From Tectiglobus sp965223355 (GTDB lineage: Bacteria > Pseudomonadota > Alphaproteobacteria > Rhizobiales > Hyphomicrobiaceae), in assembly GCA_965223355.1 (NCBI GenBank), contig CBDCWE010000003.1, positions 930,001 to 994,000 of the forward strand: DNA of 64,000 nt. The letters are read 5' to 3'. Below are positions 7,784 to 16,664 of the stretch, piece after piece. The position numbers were made by a program, and so were the translations under genes. The first letter of the stretch is position 1. Every line of letters begins with the position of its first letter. A model generated the notes under the pieces. The model did no database searches and was not told the DNA's origin. It saw nothing but the letters and a program-made list of their open reading frames with translations.

Positions 7784-8845
7784 ATGACTTCCGGAGCGCG
7801 AGCGCGCACGCTTGCTCCCGACAAGCTCGGGCGGTTGGAGAGCTGGTTGGGATCGGCGCTGTCGGCGGCGGGCGTGGCGGTCGAGGAGGCAGCTCTGTTG
7901 AGCGGTGGCGCCGTCCAGGAGAATTGGCGCTTGAGCGTTGCCGTTGATGGCGGGCCGCAGGCGGGCAGGCACGCATGGGTGCTGAGAACCGACGCCGCCG
8001 CGGTCATCAGCGTCAGTCTCGATCGCGCCAGTGAATTTGCCGTGCTCGAAGCGGCCTATGGCGCCGGTGCGCCGGTTGCAAAACCGATTGTGCACTGCGG
8101 CGACAAAGACGTGATCGGCGCGCCATTCCTGATCCAGACGTTTGTCGCCGGCACCGCCCAGGCCCGTCGCATCGCTCGAGATCCGTCATTACCTGAGTTT
8201 GGCGCGACGCTTGCTGCAGAGCTGGGACGGGTCTTGGCCGTGATCCACAGCGTCCGCAGCACCACCACGTCGATTGCCCCGTTGCCTGTTCCGATCGGAA
8301 ACCCGGCAAAGATCGAAGCCGCCAAATACCGCAAGGCCATGCTTGCGGCAGCTGAACCGCGCCCTGCACTGGCCTATGTGCTGGCCTGGCTCGCGCGCAA
8401 TGCGCCGAGCGCCAGCGGCGACTTCGCACTGGTTCACGGTGATTATCGTACCGGAAACTACTTGATCGACGACTTTCAGCTGGTCGCGGTCTTAGACTGG
8501 GAGTTTGCCCATTGGGGTGATCCCGACGAAGATATCGGGTGGTTCTGCGCGCGCTGCTGGCGCTTTGGCAACACTGCGCTGGAGGCCGGCGGCATTGCGC
8601 CACGCGCGGCGTTCTTGACGGCCTACGAACAGGCGGCGGGTCGTAAGCTTGACACCCGACGCATCCGTTACTGGGAGGTTATGGCGGCTGCCAAATGGGC
8701 GACGATTGCCCTGCTGCAGGGCGACAGATATCGCACCGGCGGCGAGACCTCGGTCGAATTGGCACTGACCGGATTGATGGTGTCTGAACTCGAATTGGAA
8801 GCGCTCGACGGCCTCAAGGTGGCCGCGGCCGAACAAGGATCCTGA
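7784..8845 (+). CDS. APH-fold phosphotransferase, LvaA/ACAD10-like
   Basis: A 353-residue kinase-like protein of the aminoglycoside phosphotransferase fold. The Brenner motif HGDYRTGN, the metal-binding AVLDWEFAHWGDPDEDIGW and the N-terminal LLSGGAVQENW loop are all visible. Family members in acyl-CoA operons (LvaA in Pseudomonas, the kinase part of ACAD10/11) phosphorylate the 4-hydroxyl of 4-hydroxyacyl-CoA; antibiotic resistance is unlikely here. The start ATG lies 4 bases after the SDR stop, and a DUF6285 gene follows 4 bases after its own stop, which indicates translational coupling. An alternative upstream start would overlap the SDR gene and is less likely. Confidence 0.82.
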   Translation: MTSGARARTLAPDKLGRLESWLGSALSAAGVAVEEAALLSGGAVQENWRLSVAVDGGPQAGRHAWVLRTDAAAVISVSLDRASEFAVLEAAYGAGAPVAKPIVHCGDKDVIGAPFLIQTFVAGTAQARRIARDPSLPEFGATLAAELGRVLAVIHSVRSTTTSIAPLPVPIGNPAKIEAAKYRKAMLAAAEPRPALAYVLAWLARNAPSASGDFALVHGDYRTGNYLIDDFQLVAVLDWEFAHWGDPDEDIGWFCARCWRFGNTALEAGGIAPRAAFLTAYEQAAGRKLDTRRIRYWEVMAAAKWATIALLQGDRYRTGGETSVELALTGLMVSELELEALDGLKVAAAEQGS

Positions 8846-8849
8846 TCCC

Positions 8850-9209
8850 ATGCGTCGCATCACTGCCGAAGCGCTGATCGAACTCGCGGTCCACACATTG
8901 CGCAGCGACATTCGCGCCAACGTGTCGCCCGACGCGCGCTATGCTTTGGCAATGACCATCAATGCCCTCGAGATCGCCGGCCGCGAACTCATGATCGAAC
9001 CGGAAGCGGCGCAGTGGAATCTGCTGGATCATGTCTATGATGACGGCGAGGGCAGCCTTGCCCAATTGACGAAGGACATCGCAGCCGGCACCGTGAATGA
9101 TGAATCGCATCCAGAATTGCGCCGCCGCCTCGAGCGCCTGTTGGTTGCCGAATTGGAAGTGCGCAATCCTCGCGCATTAAGCGAGCGCGCCGACACCACG
9201 GCCGGTTGA
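8850..9209 (+). CDS. DUF6285 protein, LvaB-like partner of the phosphotransferase
   Basis: A 119-residue, largely helical, soluble protein beginning MRRITAEALIELAVHTLRSD and carrying ARYALAMTINALEIAGREL, which I recognise as the DUF6285 family that accompanies acyl-CoA-associated phosphotransferases. In the levulinate pathway the similarly small LvaB is needed with LvaA for 4-hydroxyacyl-CoA phosphorylation. Gene order and spacing here match that arrangement. No catalytic motif is visible, so a structural or activating role is inferred. Confidence 0.7.
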   Translation: MRRITAEALIELAVHTLRSDIRANVSPDARYALAMTINALEIAGRELMIEPEAAQWNLLDHVYDDGEGSLAQLTKDIAAGTVNDESHPELRRRLERLLVAELEVRNPRALSERADTTAG

Positions 9210-9258
9210 CTGTCGACTAAGCGCGCGGCTGCGCGGCACAGGCGAACTAAAAGGGAGA

Positions 9259-10896
9259 ATGCAGCGCATGAACTGGGATCGCCCGGAACTCGCCAAGCGT
9301 GATGCCAACTTCGTGGCATTGACGCCGATTAGTTTCCTTGAACGTGCAGCTACTTTCTTTGCCGAGCGCAAGGCCGTCATCGATCGTGATCGCCAGTTCA
9401 CCTATCGTGAGTTTTATGCGCGCAGCCGCCGGCTTGCCCACGCCATGAGCAAGGCTGGCATTGGCCGTGGCGACACCGTTGCCATTCTCGCCGCGAACGT
9501 GCCGGCGCTGCTCGAAGCTCATTACGCCGTGCCGATGCTGGGTGCGATCCTCAATCCGATCAACATTCGCCTCGACCCGGCGACAATCCGGTTTTGTCTC
9601 GAACACGGTGAAGCGAAATTGTTTTTCGCCGACCGTGAGTTTCACGCTGCCATTCAACCGGCCCTCGACGGCATGGCGCAAAAGCCGATTGTGGTCGACA
9701 TTGCAGACCTCGAAACCACCGACATGCCGCGCTTCGGAAACATTGAATACGAGGCCTTTCTCGCCGCGGGCGAGCCGGGCTTTGTCTATGCGGGTCCGGA
9801 CGATGAATGGGATCCGATTTGTCTGCTCTACACCTCCGGCACGACCGGAAACCCGAAAGGCGTCGTCTATCATCACCGCGGCGCCCATCTCAATGCGTTG
9901 TCGAATGCCATCGCCTTCAAGCTCGACCATGAAAGCCGCTACCTTTGGACGTTGCCGATGTTCCATTGCTCCGGCTGGACCTACACATGGGCCATCACCG
10001 CGGTTGGCGGCACGCATGTGTGTTTGCGCAAGGTCGATCCCGCCCGCATCTTCGATGACATCATCGCTCACAACGTCAGCCACATGTGTGCAGCACCGAT
10101 TGTCCTCAACATGTTGATCCACGCACCGCAAGCCGCGAAACAGCCATTGCCGCGGCCGACCCGGGTTATGACCGGCGGTGCCGCCCCGCCGTCGCAGGTG
10201 ATCAGGGACATGGAGGCGATGGGCTTCGAAGTCCTCCACGCTTACGGTACCACGGAAAGCTACGGGCCATCGACGACCTGCGTGTTTCCGGCCGAATGGG
10301 ACCAACGCCCGGAAGCGGAGCGTTACGGCCTGATGGCCCGCCAGGGTGTCGCAATGCCGCTCGTCGACCGCATGATCGTCGCCGATCCGGCGACACTGGA
10401 GCCGGTCGCCCGAGACGGTGAGACAATGGGCGAGATCATGCTCTGCGGCAACACGCTCATGAAAGGTTATCTCAAGAACGAAACTGCCACTGACGAAGCG
10501 TTTGCCGGTGGTCTCTATCACTCCGGCGACCTCGCCGTTTGGCATGGCGACGGCTATATCGAGGTCAAGGATCGCTCCAAGGACATCATTATATCTGGCG
10601 GTGAGAACATCTCCTCGCTCGAGGTCGAGGAAGTCCTTTACAAGCATCCGCGGATCATGGACGCGGCCGTGGTTGCCAGGCCGGATGAAAAGTGGGGCGA
10701 GAGCCCGTGCGCGTTCATCGCCGTGACCGCCGACGGCGGATCCTTGACAGCCGATGAGGTTGTGGCCTTCTGCCGCGAGAACATGGCCGCCTACAAAATC
10801 CCGAAGACCATCGTGTTCGGCGACCTGCCCAAGACATCGACGGGCAAGATCCAGAAATTCGTGCTGCGTGAGCGCGCGCGCAGCGGCGAGGTTTAG
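9259..10896 (+). CDS. Acyl-CoA synthetase, AMP-forming (LvaE-like position)
   Basis: A 545-residue ANL-superfamily acid-CoA ligase. The P-loop LLYTSGTTGNPKGVVYHH, the A5 motif AYGTTESYGPSTT, the hinge GDLAVWHGDGYIEVKDRSKD and the C-terminal catalytic lysine in PKTSTGKIQKF are intact. Length and motifs suit a medium-chain or methylmercaptopropionate-type ligase. An AAAAGGGAGA box precedes the ATG. As the last gene of the operon it would activate the acid substrate before the phosphotransferase and SDR steps. The exact substrate is not predictable from sequence. Confidence 0.88.
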   Translation: MQRMNWDRPELAKRDANFVALTPISFLERAATFFAERKAVIDRDRQFTYREFYARSRRLAHAMSKAGIGRGDTVAILAANVPALLEAHYAVPMLGAILNPINIRLDPATIRFCLEHGEAKLFFADREFHAAIQPALDGMAQKPIVVDIADLETTDMPRFGNIEYEAFLAAGEPGFVYAGPDDEWDPICLLYTSGTTGNPKGVVYHHRGAHLNALSNAIAFKLDHESRYLWTLPMFHCSGWTYTWAITAVGGTHVCLRKVDPARIFDDIIAHNVSHMCAAPIVLNMLIHAPQAAKQPLPRPTRVMTGGAAPPSQVIRDMEAMGFEVLHAYGTTESYGPSTTCVFPAEWDQRPEAERYGLMARQGVAMPLVDRMIVADPATLEPVARDGETMGEIMLCGNTLMKGYLKNETATDEAFAGGLYHSGDLAVWHGDGYIEVKDRSKDIIISGGENISSLEVEEVLYKHPRIMDAAVVARPDEKWGESPCAFIAVTADGGSLTADEVVAFCRENMAAYKIPKTIVFGDLPKTSTGKIQKFVLRERARSGEV

Positions 10897-11251
10897 AGGC
10901 CCCGATTGAGGATCCGTAAACCCTTCGCCTTGAGGCGCGATGGGACGGCGCGATGGGACGGCACTATTGCAGGCAAAATCAGGCGTGGATCGGTGTCAGC
11001 GTGCCGAGCATCTCGGGCCGTCATAACGGCCCTTGCCGGCGCGGGTCTCGGCATCGACGTTGACGCTGGGCTGCTCGGCGCTCCACTGTTCAGCGCAGGC
11101 GCCTGACCGACGGTGTTGTTCGACGCTTCCAGCCCATCCGTTGGCGAAAAATTCACTATCGGGAAAGGTGGTTCGGCATAAGCTTGCCGCGTGCGCAGAA
11201 GTCTTAACAGCGTACCAACAATTGTTTGGTTTGGTGACGGATCCGCCCGCG
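10897..11251. other. Intergenic region with a stem-loop after the acyl-CoA synthetase
   Basis: No gene is supported in these 355 bases. A perfect 7-bp hairpin, GGGCCGT-cata-ACGGCCC at 11015-11032, is followed by only a short T-run and could act as a weak terminator for the upstream operon. A partly repeated CGATGGGACGG unit occurs near 10938-10962. The promoter of the ABC exporter genes should lie in the AT-richer stretch around 11190-11235. Confidence 0.5.
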
Positions 11252-12049
11252 ATGCATGAGCCCCAGGTCGCTCTCGAAATCTCCGATCTCAGAAAAACTT
11301 TCACGGCCCCGGCCGTCGACGGTCTGACGCTAAGGATCAGGGCAGGTGAATTTTATGCGCTGCTGGGCCCCAACGGCGCCGGCAAAACAACGACATTGCG
11401 GATGGTTACCGGCCTGCTCAAGCCTGATGCCGGGTCGATCCGCGTGTTCGGAATTGACGCCCTCAAAGCACCGAAAGCGGCCAAGCGGATCATGGCCTGG
11501 GTGCCGGACGAGGTGATGATCTACGAAAGATTGACGCCGATCGAATATCTCGAGTTCGTCGCCGGACTGTGGCAGGTGGAAAGTGATCGTGCCCGCTACC
11601 GGGCCGACCACATGGTCGAACTGCTCGGCCTCCTTGATGTCGCCCATGAGCGCTGTCAGGGACTGTCGAAGGGCATGCGCCAGAAGGTGGCATTGGCCGG
11701 CGCGCTGATCCACGAACCGCGCCTGATCATCCTCGACGAGCCGCTCACTGGTCTTGATGCCGGCTCCGCACGACAGGTCAAGGCGGTGCTGCGAGACCTC
11801 GTCGCCGGCGGCGTAACCGTCATCATGACGACGCACATCTTGGAAGTGGCGGAACGGATGGCGGACCGCATTGGCATCATTGCCAAGGGCCGGCTCGTTG
11901 CCGAAGGCTCGCTCGAGGAATTGCGCAAGCTGGCCGGTGTTGACGGTACGACGCTGGAAGACATTTTCCTGGACATCGTCTGCGAGGGCGAGCCGGCCGT
12001 GAGCGGCATGTTTGGCGCGGACTGTACAGGCGCAGGAGTGGCGGCATGA
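11252..12049 (+). CDS. ABC-2 type exporter, ATP-binding protein
   Basis: A 265-residue ATPase with Walker A GPNGAGKTTT, the ABC signature LSKGMRQKVALAGAL, Walker B LIILDEPLTGLD and the H-loop MTTHILEVAE, the arrangement of exporters of the ABC-2/CcmA class. The frame is open further upstream, but conserved sequence begins at VALEISDLRKTF, so ATG 11252 is chosen; a GTG 18 bases earlier is possible. It overlaps the permease gene by ATGA, so the two subunits form one transporter. The substrate is unknown; no dedicated periplasmic partner is adjacent. Confidence 0.85.
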   Translation: MHEPQVALEISDLRKTFTAPAVDGLTLRIRAGEFYALLGPNGAGKTTTLRMVTGLLKPDAGSIRVFGIDALKAPKAAKRIMAWVPDEVMIYERLTPIEYLEFVAGLWQVESDRARYRADHMVELLGLLDVAHERCQGLSKGMRQKVALAGALIHEPRLIILDEPLTGLDAGSARQVKAVLRDLVAGGVTVIMTTHILEVAERMADRIGIIAKGRLVAEGSLEELRKLAGVDGTTLEDIFLDIVCEGEPAVSGMFGADCTGAGVAA

Positions 12050-13578
12050 GCCAGGTCGCCACGCTTGGTTGGTTTGCACGCCATGAACTACGCCTGATGT
12101 GGCGTGACTGGTCGGGCTTTTTGTACGACCGCCGATGGCTGAAGAAAGCTGCCATTATTGTCGGTCTTATGGTTCTTGCGGCCGGTATGCATTTCGTCGT
12201 CTATGCCCTCGTTCGCAATCATTTCGCATCGGACATGATACTGAACAAGGCCGTGCTGGTGATGTTGATGGGCGGTATCACACTCTCCTTCACGATGATG
12301 ATGTCGCAATCGCTCGAATCGGTGACCCGCGCGTTCATGACGCGCGATGACTTTGACTTGCTGCTGTCTTCACCGGCGCCCGCACACCAGTTGTTTGCCA
12401 TCCGCCTGTCGATGTTGGCGTTGACCAACGCTTTGATGATGGCCTTGATGGTAGCCCCGTTTGTCAACGTCGCGGTCTGCCTGGGCGGTGCGCAGTGGTT
12501 GGCCGGCTACGCCGTCGTTGTGGCGTTGTCGGCGGCTGCGACAGGCATCGGCGTTCTGACCACGATCGCGCTGTTCCGCACCGTCGGCCCGAAGCGCACG
12601 CGGCTGATCTCCCAGATCCTGGCTGCTGTCGTCGGCGCATCGCTGATCGTTTGCATTCAGGTCGTGACGATTTTGTCTTACGGGACGATGAAGCGTTGGT
12701 CGATAATGAATTCGGACTCCGTGGCATCGGTTGCGCCGGCTGCCGACAGCCCGGTTTGGTTCGTGGCCTGGGCTGCCAGCGGCGAGATGTCGGCGCTGGC
12801 GATGCTGGTCGCAATATCCGCCGCCGCATTCGGCATCGCCGTGTGGGTCGGCGCAACACAGTTCGCTGACATCGTGGTGGCGGCTTCGGTTGAAACGGAC
12901 AAGTCGCGTAACCGGGTTGTAACACGGCAGCTGTTCAAGCCGACGTCGCTGTCATCGGTTCTTCTGCAGAAAGAATGGACACTACTGTGGCGTGACCCGT
13001 GGCTGATTTCGCAGTCCTTGATGCAGATCCTCTATCTGGTGCCACCGGTTGTTATGCTGTGGGTGAGTTTCGGAGATCGCCCCGAGTTGGCGGCGGTGCT
13101 GGCGCCCGTGGTCGTGATGGCGGTCGGCCAGCTTGCCGGCGGTTTGTCGTGGCTGTCGATTTCCGGCGAAGACGCCCATGATCTGGTCGCAACCGCGCCG
13201 ATCAGCCCACTGCAGTTGATGCTGGCAAAGACAATCGCGGTCTTGGCCGTGGTGTTGACGGTTTCGGCACCAATCGTGCTCGCACTGGCGCTGTTGACGG
13301 TCTGGGGCGCGTTCGTGACGCTGGTTTGCATCTTCGTTGCTTCGACCTGTGCGATCACCATTCAAATGTGGTTCCGCAGCGAGTCCCGCCGCTCGATGTT
13401 TCGCCGTCGCCGCAGCGCGTCGAAGGCATCGACGATCTGCGAAGCGTTTGCCTCGATCCTGTGTTCGGCCATGGCGGTGATGGCTGCGACCGGCAATCCC
13501 GCGGTTGTCGTTGCGCTCGTGCTGCTGGCGATTGTGATGGGTGTTGCCTGGATGCTGAGCCCGCCCCGCGAGGCGTGA
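12046..13578 (+). CDS. ABC-2 type exporter, membrane permease subunit
   Basis: A 510-residue integral membrane protein with about a dozen hydrophobic segments, for example near residues 35-60 (IIVGLMVLAAGMHFVVYALV), 80-100, 140-200, 330-345 and 395-440, and a final segment VVVALVLLAIVMGVAWML. The start codon overlaps the stop of the ATP-binding subunit gene, a sign of coupled translation. The family is seen in alphaproteobacteria as a two-gene exporter with no assigned substrate. The C-terminal region near residue 450 has an Arg/Ser-rich cytoplasmic loop (RRSMFRRRRSASKAS). Confidence 0.82.
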   Translation: MSQVATLGWFARHELRLMWRDWSGFLYDRRWLKKAAIIVGLMVLAAGMHFVVYALVRNHFASDMILNKAVLVMLMGGITLSFTMMMSQSLESVTRAFMTRDDFDLLLSSPAPAHQLFAIRLSMLALTNALMMALMVAPFVNVAVCLGGAQWLAGYAVVVALSAAATGIGVLTTIALFRTVGPKRTRLISQILAAVVGASLIVCIQVVTILSYGTMKRWSIMNSDSVASVAPAADSPVWFVAWAASGEMSALAMLVAISAAAFGIAVWVGATQFADIVVAASVETDKSRNRVVTRQLFKPTSLSSVLLQKEWTLLWRDPWLISQSLMQILYLVPPVVMLWVSFGDRPELAAVLAPVVVMAVGQLAGGLSWLSISGEDAHDLVATAPISPLQLMLAKTIAVLAVVLTVSAPIVLALALLTVWGAFVTLVCIFVASTCAITIQMWFRSESRRSMFRRRRSASKASTICEAFASILCSAMAVMAATGNPAVVVALVLLAIVMGVAWMLSPPREA

Positions 13579-13664
13579 TGCTGGTTTCCTCAGCACATCT
13601 CCCCTTGCGCGCTTTACCGGTAGCGCCCATGCTTGCCAGATCATTGGCAGGATGGACGATACCA

Positions 13665-14018
13665 ATGGCCGCCAAACCCACTGTACTGCAACGCTCGGAC
13701 TGGGCCGTCGATGATGATCACTGGCGCGGTCGCTTCGAGGGCAAGGACATCGGTACCAACATCACCGTGCTTTTCTTTTCCAGCGAGAAGGTCGGTAGCG
13801 GACCGCGGCTGCATGTCCACCCCTATGACGAAGTGTTCATTGTTCGCAGCGGCCGCGCCCGTTTCACCATTGGCGATGAGATCATCGAGGCCGTCGCCGG
13901 TCAGATCCTGTTCGGGCCGGCCGACATTCCCCACAAGTTCGAGAACCTTGGCCCCGGCCGGCTGGAGACGACCGACATTCATTTGAGCGAACGGTTCATC
14001 CAAACTGACCTCGAATGA
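13665..14018 (+). CDS. Cupin-domain protein
   Basis: A 117-residue single cupin barrel. Cupin motif 1 is visible as LHVHPYDEVFIVRSGRARF (metal-binding His pair and Glu), followed by motif 2 PADIPHKFENLGPG. Small single-cupin proteins are isomerases, dioxygenases or effector-binding proteins; which applies is not decidable. The frame is open upstream but the cupin-like sequence begins at the chosen ATG. It ends 1 base before the stop codon of the convergent SHMT-like gene, leaving no room for a separate terminator between the two. Confidence 0.78.
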   Translation: MAAKPTVLQRSDWAVDDDHWRGRFEGKDIGTNITVLFFSSEKVGSGPRLHVHPYDEVFIVRSGRARFTIGDEIIEAVAGQILFGPADIPHKFENLGPGRLETTDIHLSERFIQTDLE

Positions 14019-14019
14019 C

Positions 14020-15342
14020 TTACTGCCGGACGTAGTGCAGCCCCTGAAACTCGGCGCGAAGCCGCCTGGTGCGCGCGGCAACCGGCGCCGGATCGTTGGT
14101 GCGCAGGCCGTCGGCAATGAGTTCGGCCAGCTGCGGGGCATGCTCGGGGCGCACGCCGCGGCGCACGAGTTCCGGTGTGCCGATCCTAAGCCCGTTCAGA
14201 TCACCTGTAACGGCACTGACGGGCAGCCCGATACCGCAAGCCAGAAAGCCTGCGCGCCGAAGTCTCTTCGACGCTGTCTGGCCCCCGCCAAAGGCCGCGG
14301 CTTCGATGGCAAACTGGTGGGATTGGGTGATGCCGTGCGCGACGGCAAACACCGGCAGGTCGTGCGCACCAAGCGCCGTGGCCAGCGCCTTCGATAGCTC
14401 GACCATGGCCGCCGCGTAAGGTCTGCCAAACTGGCGCCAGTCGAGCAGCGTCAGGGCGAGTGCGGCCGATTTCGCGGCATCGAAGTTCGCGGTCATGCCC
14501 GGAAAAGCGATGGCATCGAGACGCTCGGCAATATCGGCATCGTTGGTGACAATCAGACCGCCGGCCGGTCCTCCGAGGCTCTTGTAGGTACTCATGGTCA
14601 TCAGATCGGCGCCTTGCGCCAGCGGGTTCGGCCAGGCATCGCCGGCGATCATGCCGCACTGGTGGGCGGCATCGAACAGCACCTTGGCGCTAACCTCGTC
14701 GGCAATCTCGCGAATTTCGCTGACCGGGTGCGGAAACAGATTGAGGCTGCCGCCAATCGTGATCAGTCGCGGGTGCACGTCCCGGGCCAGCCGGCGCAGC
14801 TTGTCGACGTCGACGGTATAGCCGTCGGCGCTGACCGGTGCCGGGTGCGAGACGAGGCCATAGAGGCCGGCGCAGCCGGCGCCATGATGGGTGACGTGTC
14901 CGCCGACGGCTGCCGGCGGTGCTATGATCGCATCGCCCGGCTTGGCCAAAGCCATGAAGCCGTAGAGGTTAGCCATGGCACCGGAGGCAACGCGGATTTC
15001 GGCGTATCGTGCCTTGAAGATCTCGGCTGCCAGCTCGGCTGCGATTACCTCGATCTCTTCGATTGCTTCGAGGCCCATTTCATATTTGTCGCCGGGATAG
15101 CCGAGCGACGGCCGGCTACCGAGGCCACGCGCGAGCACCGCTTCGGCGGCCGGGTTCATCACGTTGGTGGCCGGATTGAGGTTGAAGCACTCGTGATCGT
15201 GGATCTTGAGGTTGTTTGCGACCAGCGCTTCGATACGATTGCCAATCGCGTGGGTTGGTTGGCCGGCAACCTCGCCCGCGATGTGCTGCACGCGCGCCTC
15301 GCAGTGCTCGGGCACCCAGTTGCGATGGGCGAGATGTGCCAT
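14020..15342 (-). CDS. Divergent serine hydroxymethyltransferase-like PLP enzyme
   Basis: A 440-residue fold-type I PLP enzyme recognisable as an SHMT relative by SRPSLGYPGDKYEMG (equivalent to the Y-x-EGYPGxRYYGG region), PKL-like DVHPRLITIGGSLNLF, VLFDAAHQCGMIAG and the PLP lysine in MSTYKSLGGPAGG. Departures from true SHMT are notable: the SEN motif that supplies the catalytic glutamate is replaced by NPATN, and the residue before the PLP lysine is Tyr rather than His. A different aldol or retro-aldol reaction on an amino acid is therefore likely. A GGAGGA box precedes the ATG. The gene is divergent from an SDR, with a multi-hairpin repeat between them. Confidence 0.75.
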   Translation of the reverse strand: MAHLAHRNWVPEHCEARVQHIAGEVAGQPTHAIGNRIEALVANNLKIHDHECFNLNPATNVMNPAAEAVLARGLGSRPSLGYPGDKYEMGLEAIEEIEVIAAELAAEIFKARYAEIRVASGAMANLYGFMALAKPGDAIIAPPAAVGGHVTHHGAGCAGLYGLVSHPAPVSADGYTVDVDKLRRLARDVHPRLITIGGSLNLFPHPVSEIREIADEVSAKVLFDAAHQCGMIAGDAWPNPLAQGADLMTMSTYKSLGGPAGGLIVTNDADIAERLDAIAFPGMTANFDAAKSAALALTLLDWRQFGRPYAAAMVELSKALATALGAHDLPVFAVAHGITQSHQFAIEAAAFGGGQTASKRLRRAGFLACGIGLPVSAVTGDLNGLRIGTPELVRRGVRPEHAPQLAELIADGLRTNDPAPVAARTRRLRAEFQGLHYVRQ

Positions 15343-15400
15343 TTCTCTGTTCCTCCTATCACATCATCCGTGGACCTTGGGCAATCTCCGAATAAGTCCG

Positions 15401-15510
15401 CGGGGGCCGGGATAATCCCTCGGTCGACAAGTTTGAGGGGCACAAGGGCCCTCATCGCTTGCCGTCAAACGGCGATATCTCAGGGCCTTTGGCCCTGACA
15501 ACCCGACCAC
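15401..15510 (+). repeat. Multi-hairpin repeat, copy 1 (four hairpins)
   Basis: A run of short inverted repeats in the same order as the copy at 61715-61837: GGGAT/ATCCC near 15409-15419, TGAGGG/CCCTCA (15434-15454), GCCGT-caa-ACGGC (15461-15473) and TCAGGGCC-ttt-GGCCCTGA (15480-15498), then CAACCCGACCA. The last expected hairpin (CCAAAGGGC type) is absent. The stems have changed on both sides relative to the other copies, so pairing is kept. It sits between two divergent genes, so it is not simply a 3' terminator here. Confidence 0.65.
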
Positions 15511-15586
15511 GGACTTTCAATCGGCACTGGAACGGCATAACCTGCAGCCAACAACTAGCCAAAGATTGTCAGGGAGGGAAGCTGCC

Positions 15587-16357
15587 ATGTCGGGATTGTT
15601 GGACGGCCATCGCGCCGCGATAACCGGCGCCGCATCGGGCATCGGCCGGGCCATCGCGGTTGGCTACGCACGGCAAGGCGCCGAAGTTATTGTGTTGGAC
15701 GTCGACGCCGACGCGGCTGCCGAAACAGTGGCGCTCGTCGCGAGCGCTGGCGGCAAAGCCCATGCCCTGACGCTCGATGTCACCGACCGAGAGATGTGCG
15801 TTGCGATCGCCGGGAAAATCGCAGCCGAGATCGGAGCGATCTCGATCCTCGTCAACAACGCCGGTATCAACCGCCGCAACCCGATGACCGGCGATGCCGA
15901 CGCCGTTATCAAGGACTGGAATGACATTATCGACATCAACATCAAGGGTGTGTTCAACGTCACCCATGCCTTTCTCGACCAAATTCGTTCGAACAAGGGT
16001 CGCATCATCAACATCGGCTCGATCCAGTCGTTCGTGCACGTGCGCACGCCGAACTCCGCCGCCTACACAACCTCGAAGCACGGTGTGCTTGGCTTCACCA
16101 AGGCGCTGGCAGCGGAACTCGGCAAGGACGGCGTCCGCGTCAACGCCATTGGTCCCGGCCTGATCAAGACCCCACTCAACGCCGAGGCGCGCGCCAACAA
16201 TCCGGATCTGGTGAAAATTTTCCTTGACCACACGCCATTGGGCCGCGCCGGTAAACCGGAAGACATCGTTGGCCCGGCCGTGTTCCTGGCCTGCGACCTC
16301 TCCCAATACGTGACCGGCGGCATCATCATGGCCGACGGCGGTTACCGCACGATCTGA
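15587..16357 (+). CDS. SDR-family oxidoreductase (gluconate 5-dehydrogenase-like)
   Basis: A 256-residue classical SDR with TGAASGIGRAIAVGYARQGA, NNAGINRRNP, the active-site stretch SAAYTTSKHGVLGF and a terminal YVTGGIIMADGGYRTI. The INIGSIQSF and LGRAGKPEDIVGPAVFLA segments resemble gluconate 5-dehydrogenase/2-deoxygluconate 3-dehydrogenase enzymes. ATG 15587 has AGGGAGGG 7 to 14 bases upstream; an in-frame start 21 bases earlier is less favoured. The gene is divergent from the SHMT-like gene and followed by a repeat-rich gap. Confidence 0.86.
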   Translation: MSGLLDGHRAAITGAASGIGRAIAVGYARQGAEVIVLDVDADAAAETVALVASAGGKAHALTLDVTDREMCVAIAGKIAAEIGAISILVNNAGINRRNPMTGDADAVIKDWNDIIDINIKGVFNVTHAFLDQIRSNKGRIINIGSIQSFVHVRTPNSAAYTTSKHGVLGFTKALAAELGKDGVRVNAIGPGLIKTPLNAEARANNPDLVKIFLDHTPLGRAGKPEDIVGPAVFLACDLSQYVTGGIIMADGGYRTI

Positions 16358-16664
16358 TGGGATCGCGGCGGATCATCGATCGGGTTATTGCGTTTCAGAG
16401 TTCGAGCAACCTGCCTCTAGTCGGAATCGGAACGATCCCGACGAATACCAGCCCGCGCCAACAGCGAGGCATGATGCAACCCGCCCGGCCGTCATCCCGT
16501 GCCTTCTGCCCGGGACCCATTTCTGCGCCGGCGCCAAGGTGTCGGCAAGTCGTAGACCGTACCGGTAGACCGGGCCGCAAGCGGCATGTGCGGGCCCTGC
16601 CGAAGGCAGGCTTGCAAGGACGAGCAACGAAGATTTTGAACGGTCTCATCCGAGCGCCCTCGCC
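16358..16664. other. Repeat-rich intergenic region
   Basis: No gene supported. Bases 16404-16446 match one half of hairpin H1 of the CTAG-bounded repeat family (GAGCAACCTGCC, then TCGGAATCGGAACGATCCCG) with a degraded far arm. Bases 16490-16530 contain GTCATCCCG...CCCGGGACCCAT, a pattern common in alphaproteobacterial REP-like repeats. The segment 16555-16625 holds further short inverted repeats (CCTGCCGAAGGCAGG). It separates two convergent genes. Confidence 0.5.
16404..16446 (+). repeat. Degenerate H1 hairpin of the CTAG repeat family
   Basis: The stretch starts GAGCAACCTGCC and carries the central TCGGAATCGGAACGATCCCG of H1, but the outer stem has diverged (CTCTAG on the left, ACGAAT on the right) and neither bounding CTAG nor H2 is present. 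It looks like an old, partly erased copy. Confidence 0.6.

Noticed and set aside
7784..8845. Antibiotic resistance phosphotransferase
   Set aside because: The fold is shared, but the operon with acyl-CoA synthetase, SDR and DUF6285 points to acyl-CoA metabolism.
9247..10647. A 466-codon minus-strand frame opposite the acyl-CoA synthetase of the lva-like operon
   Set aside because: It is an antisense shadow of a gene with intact adenylate-forming motifs.
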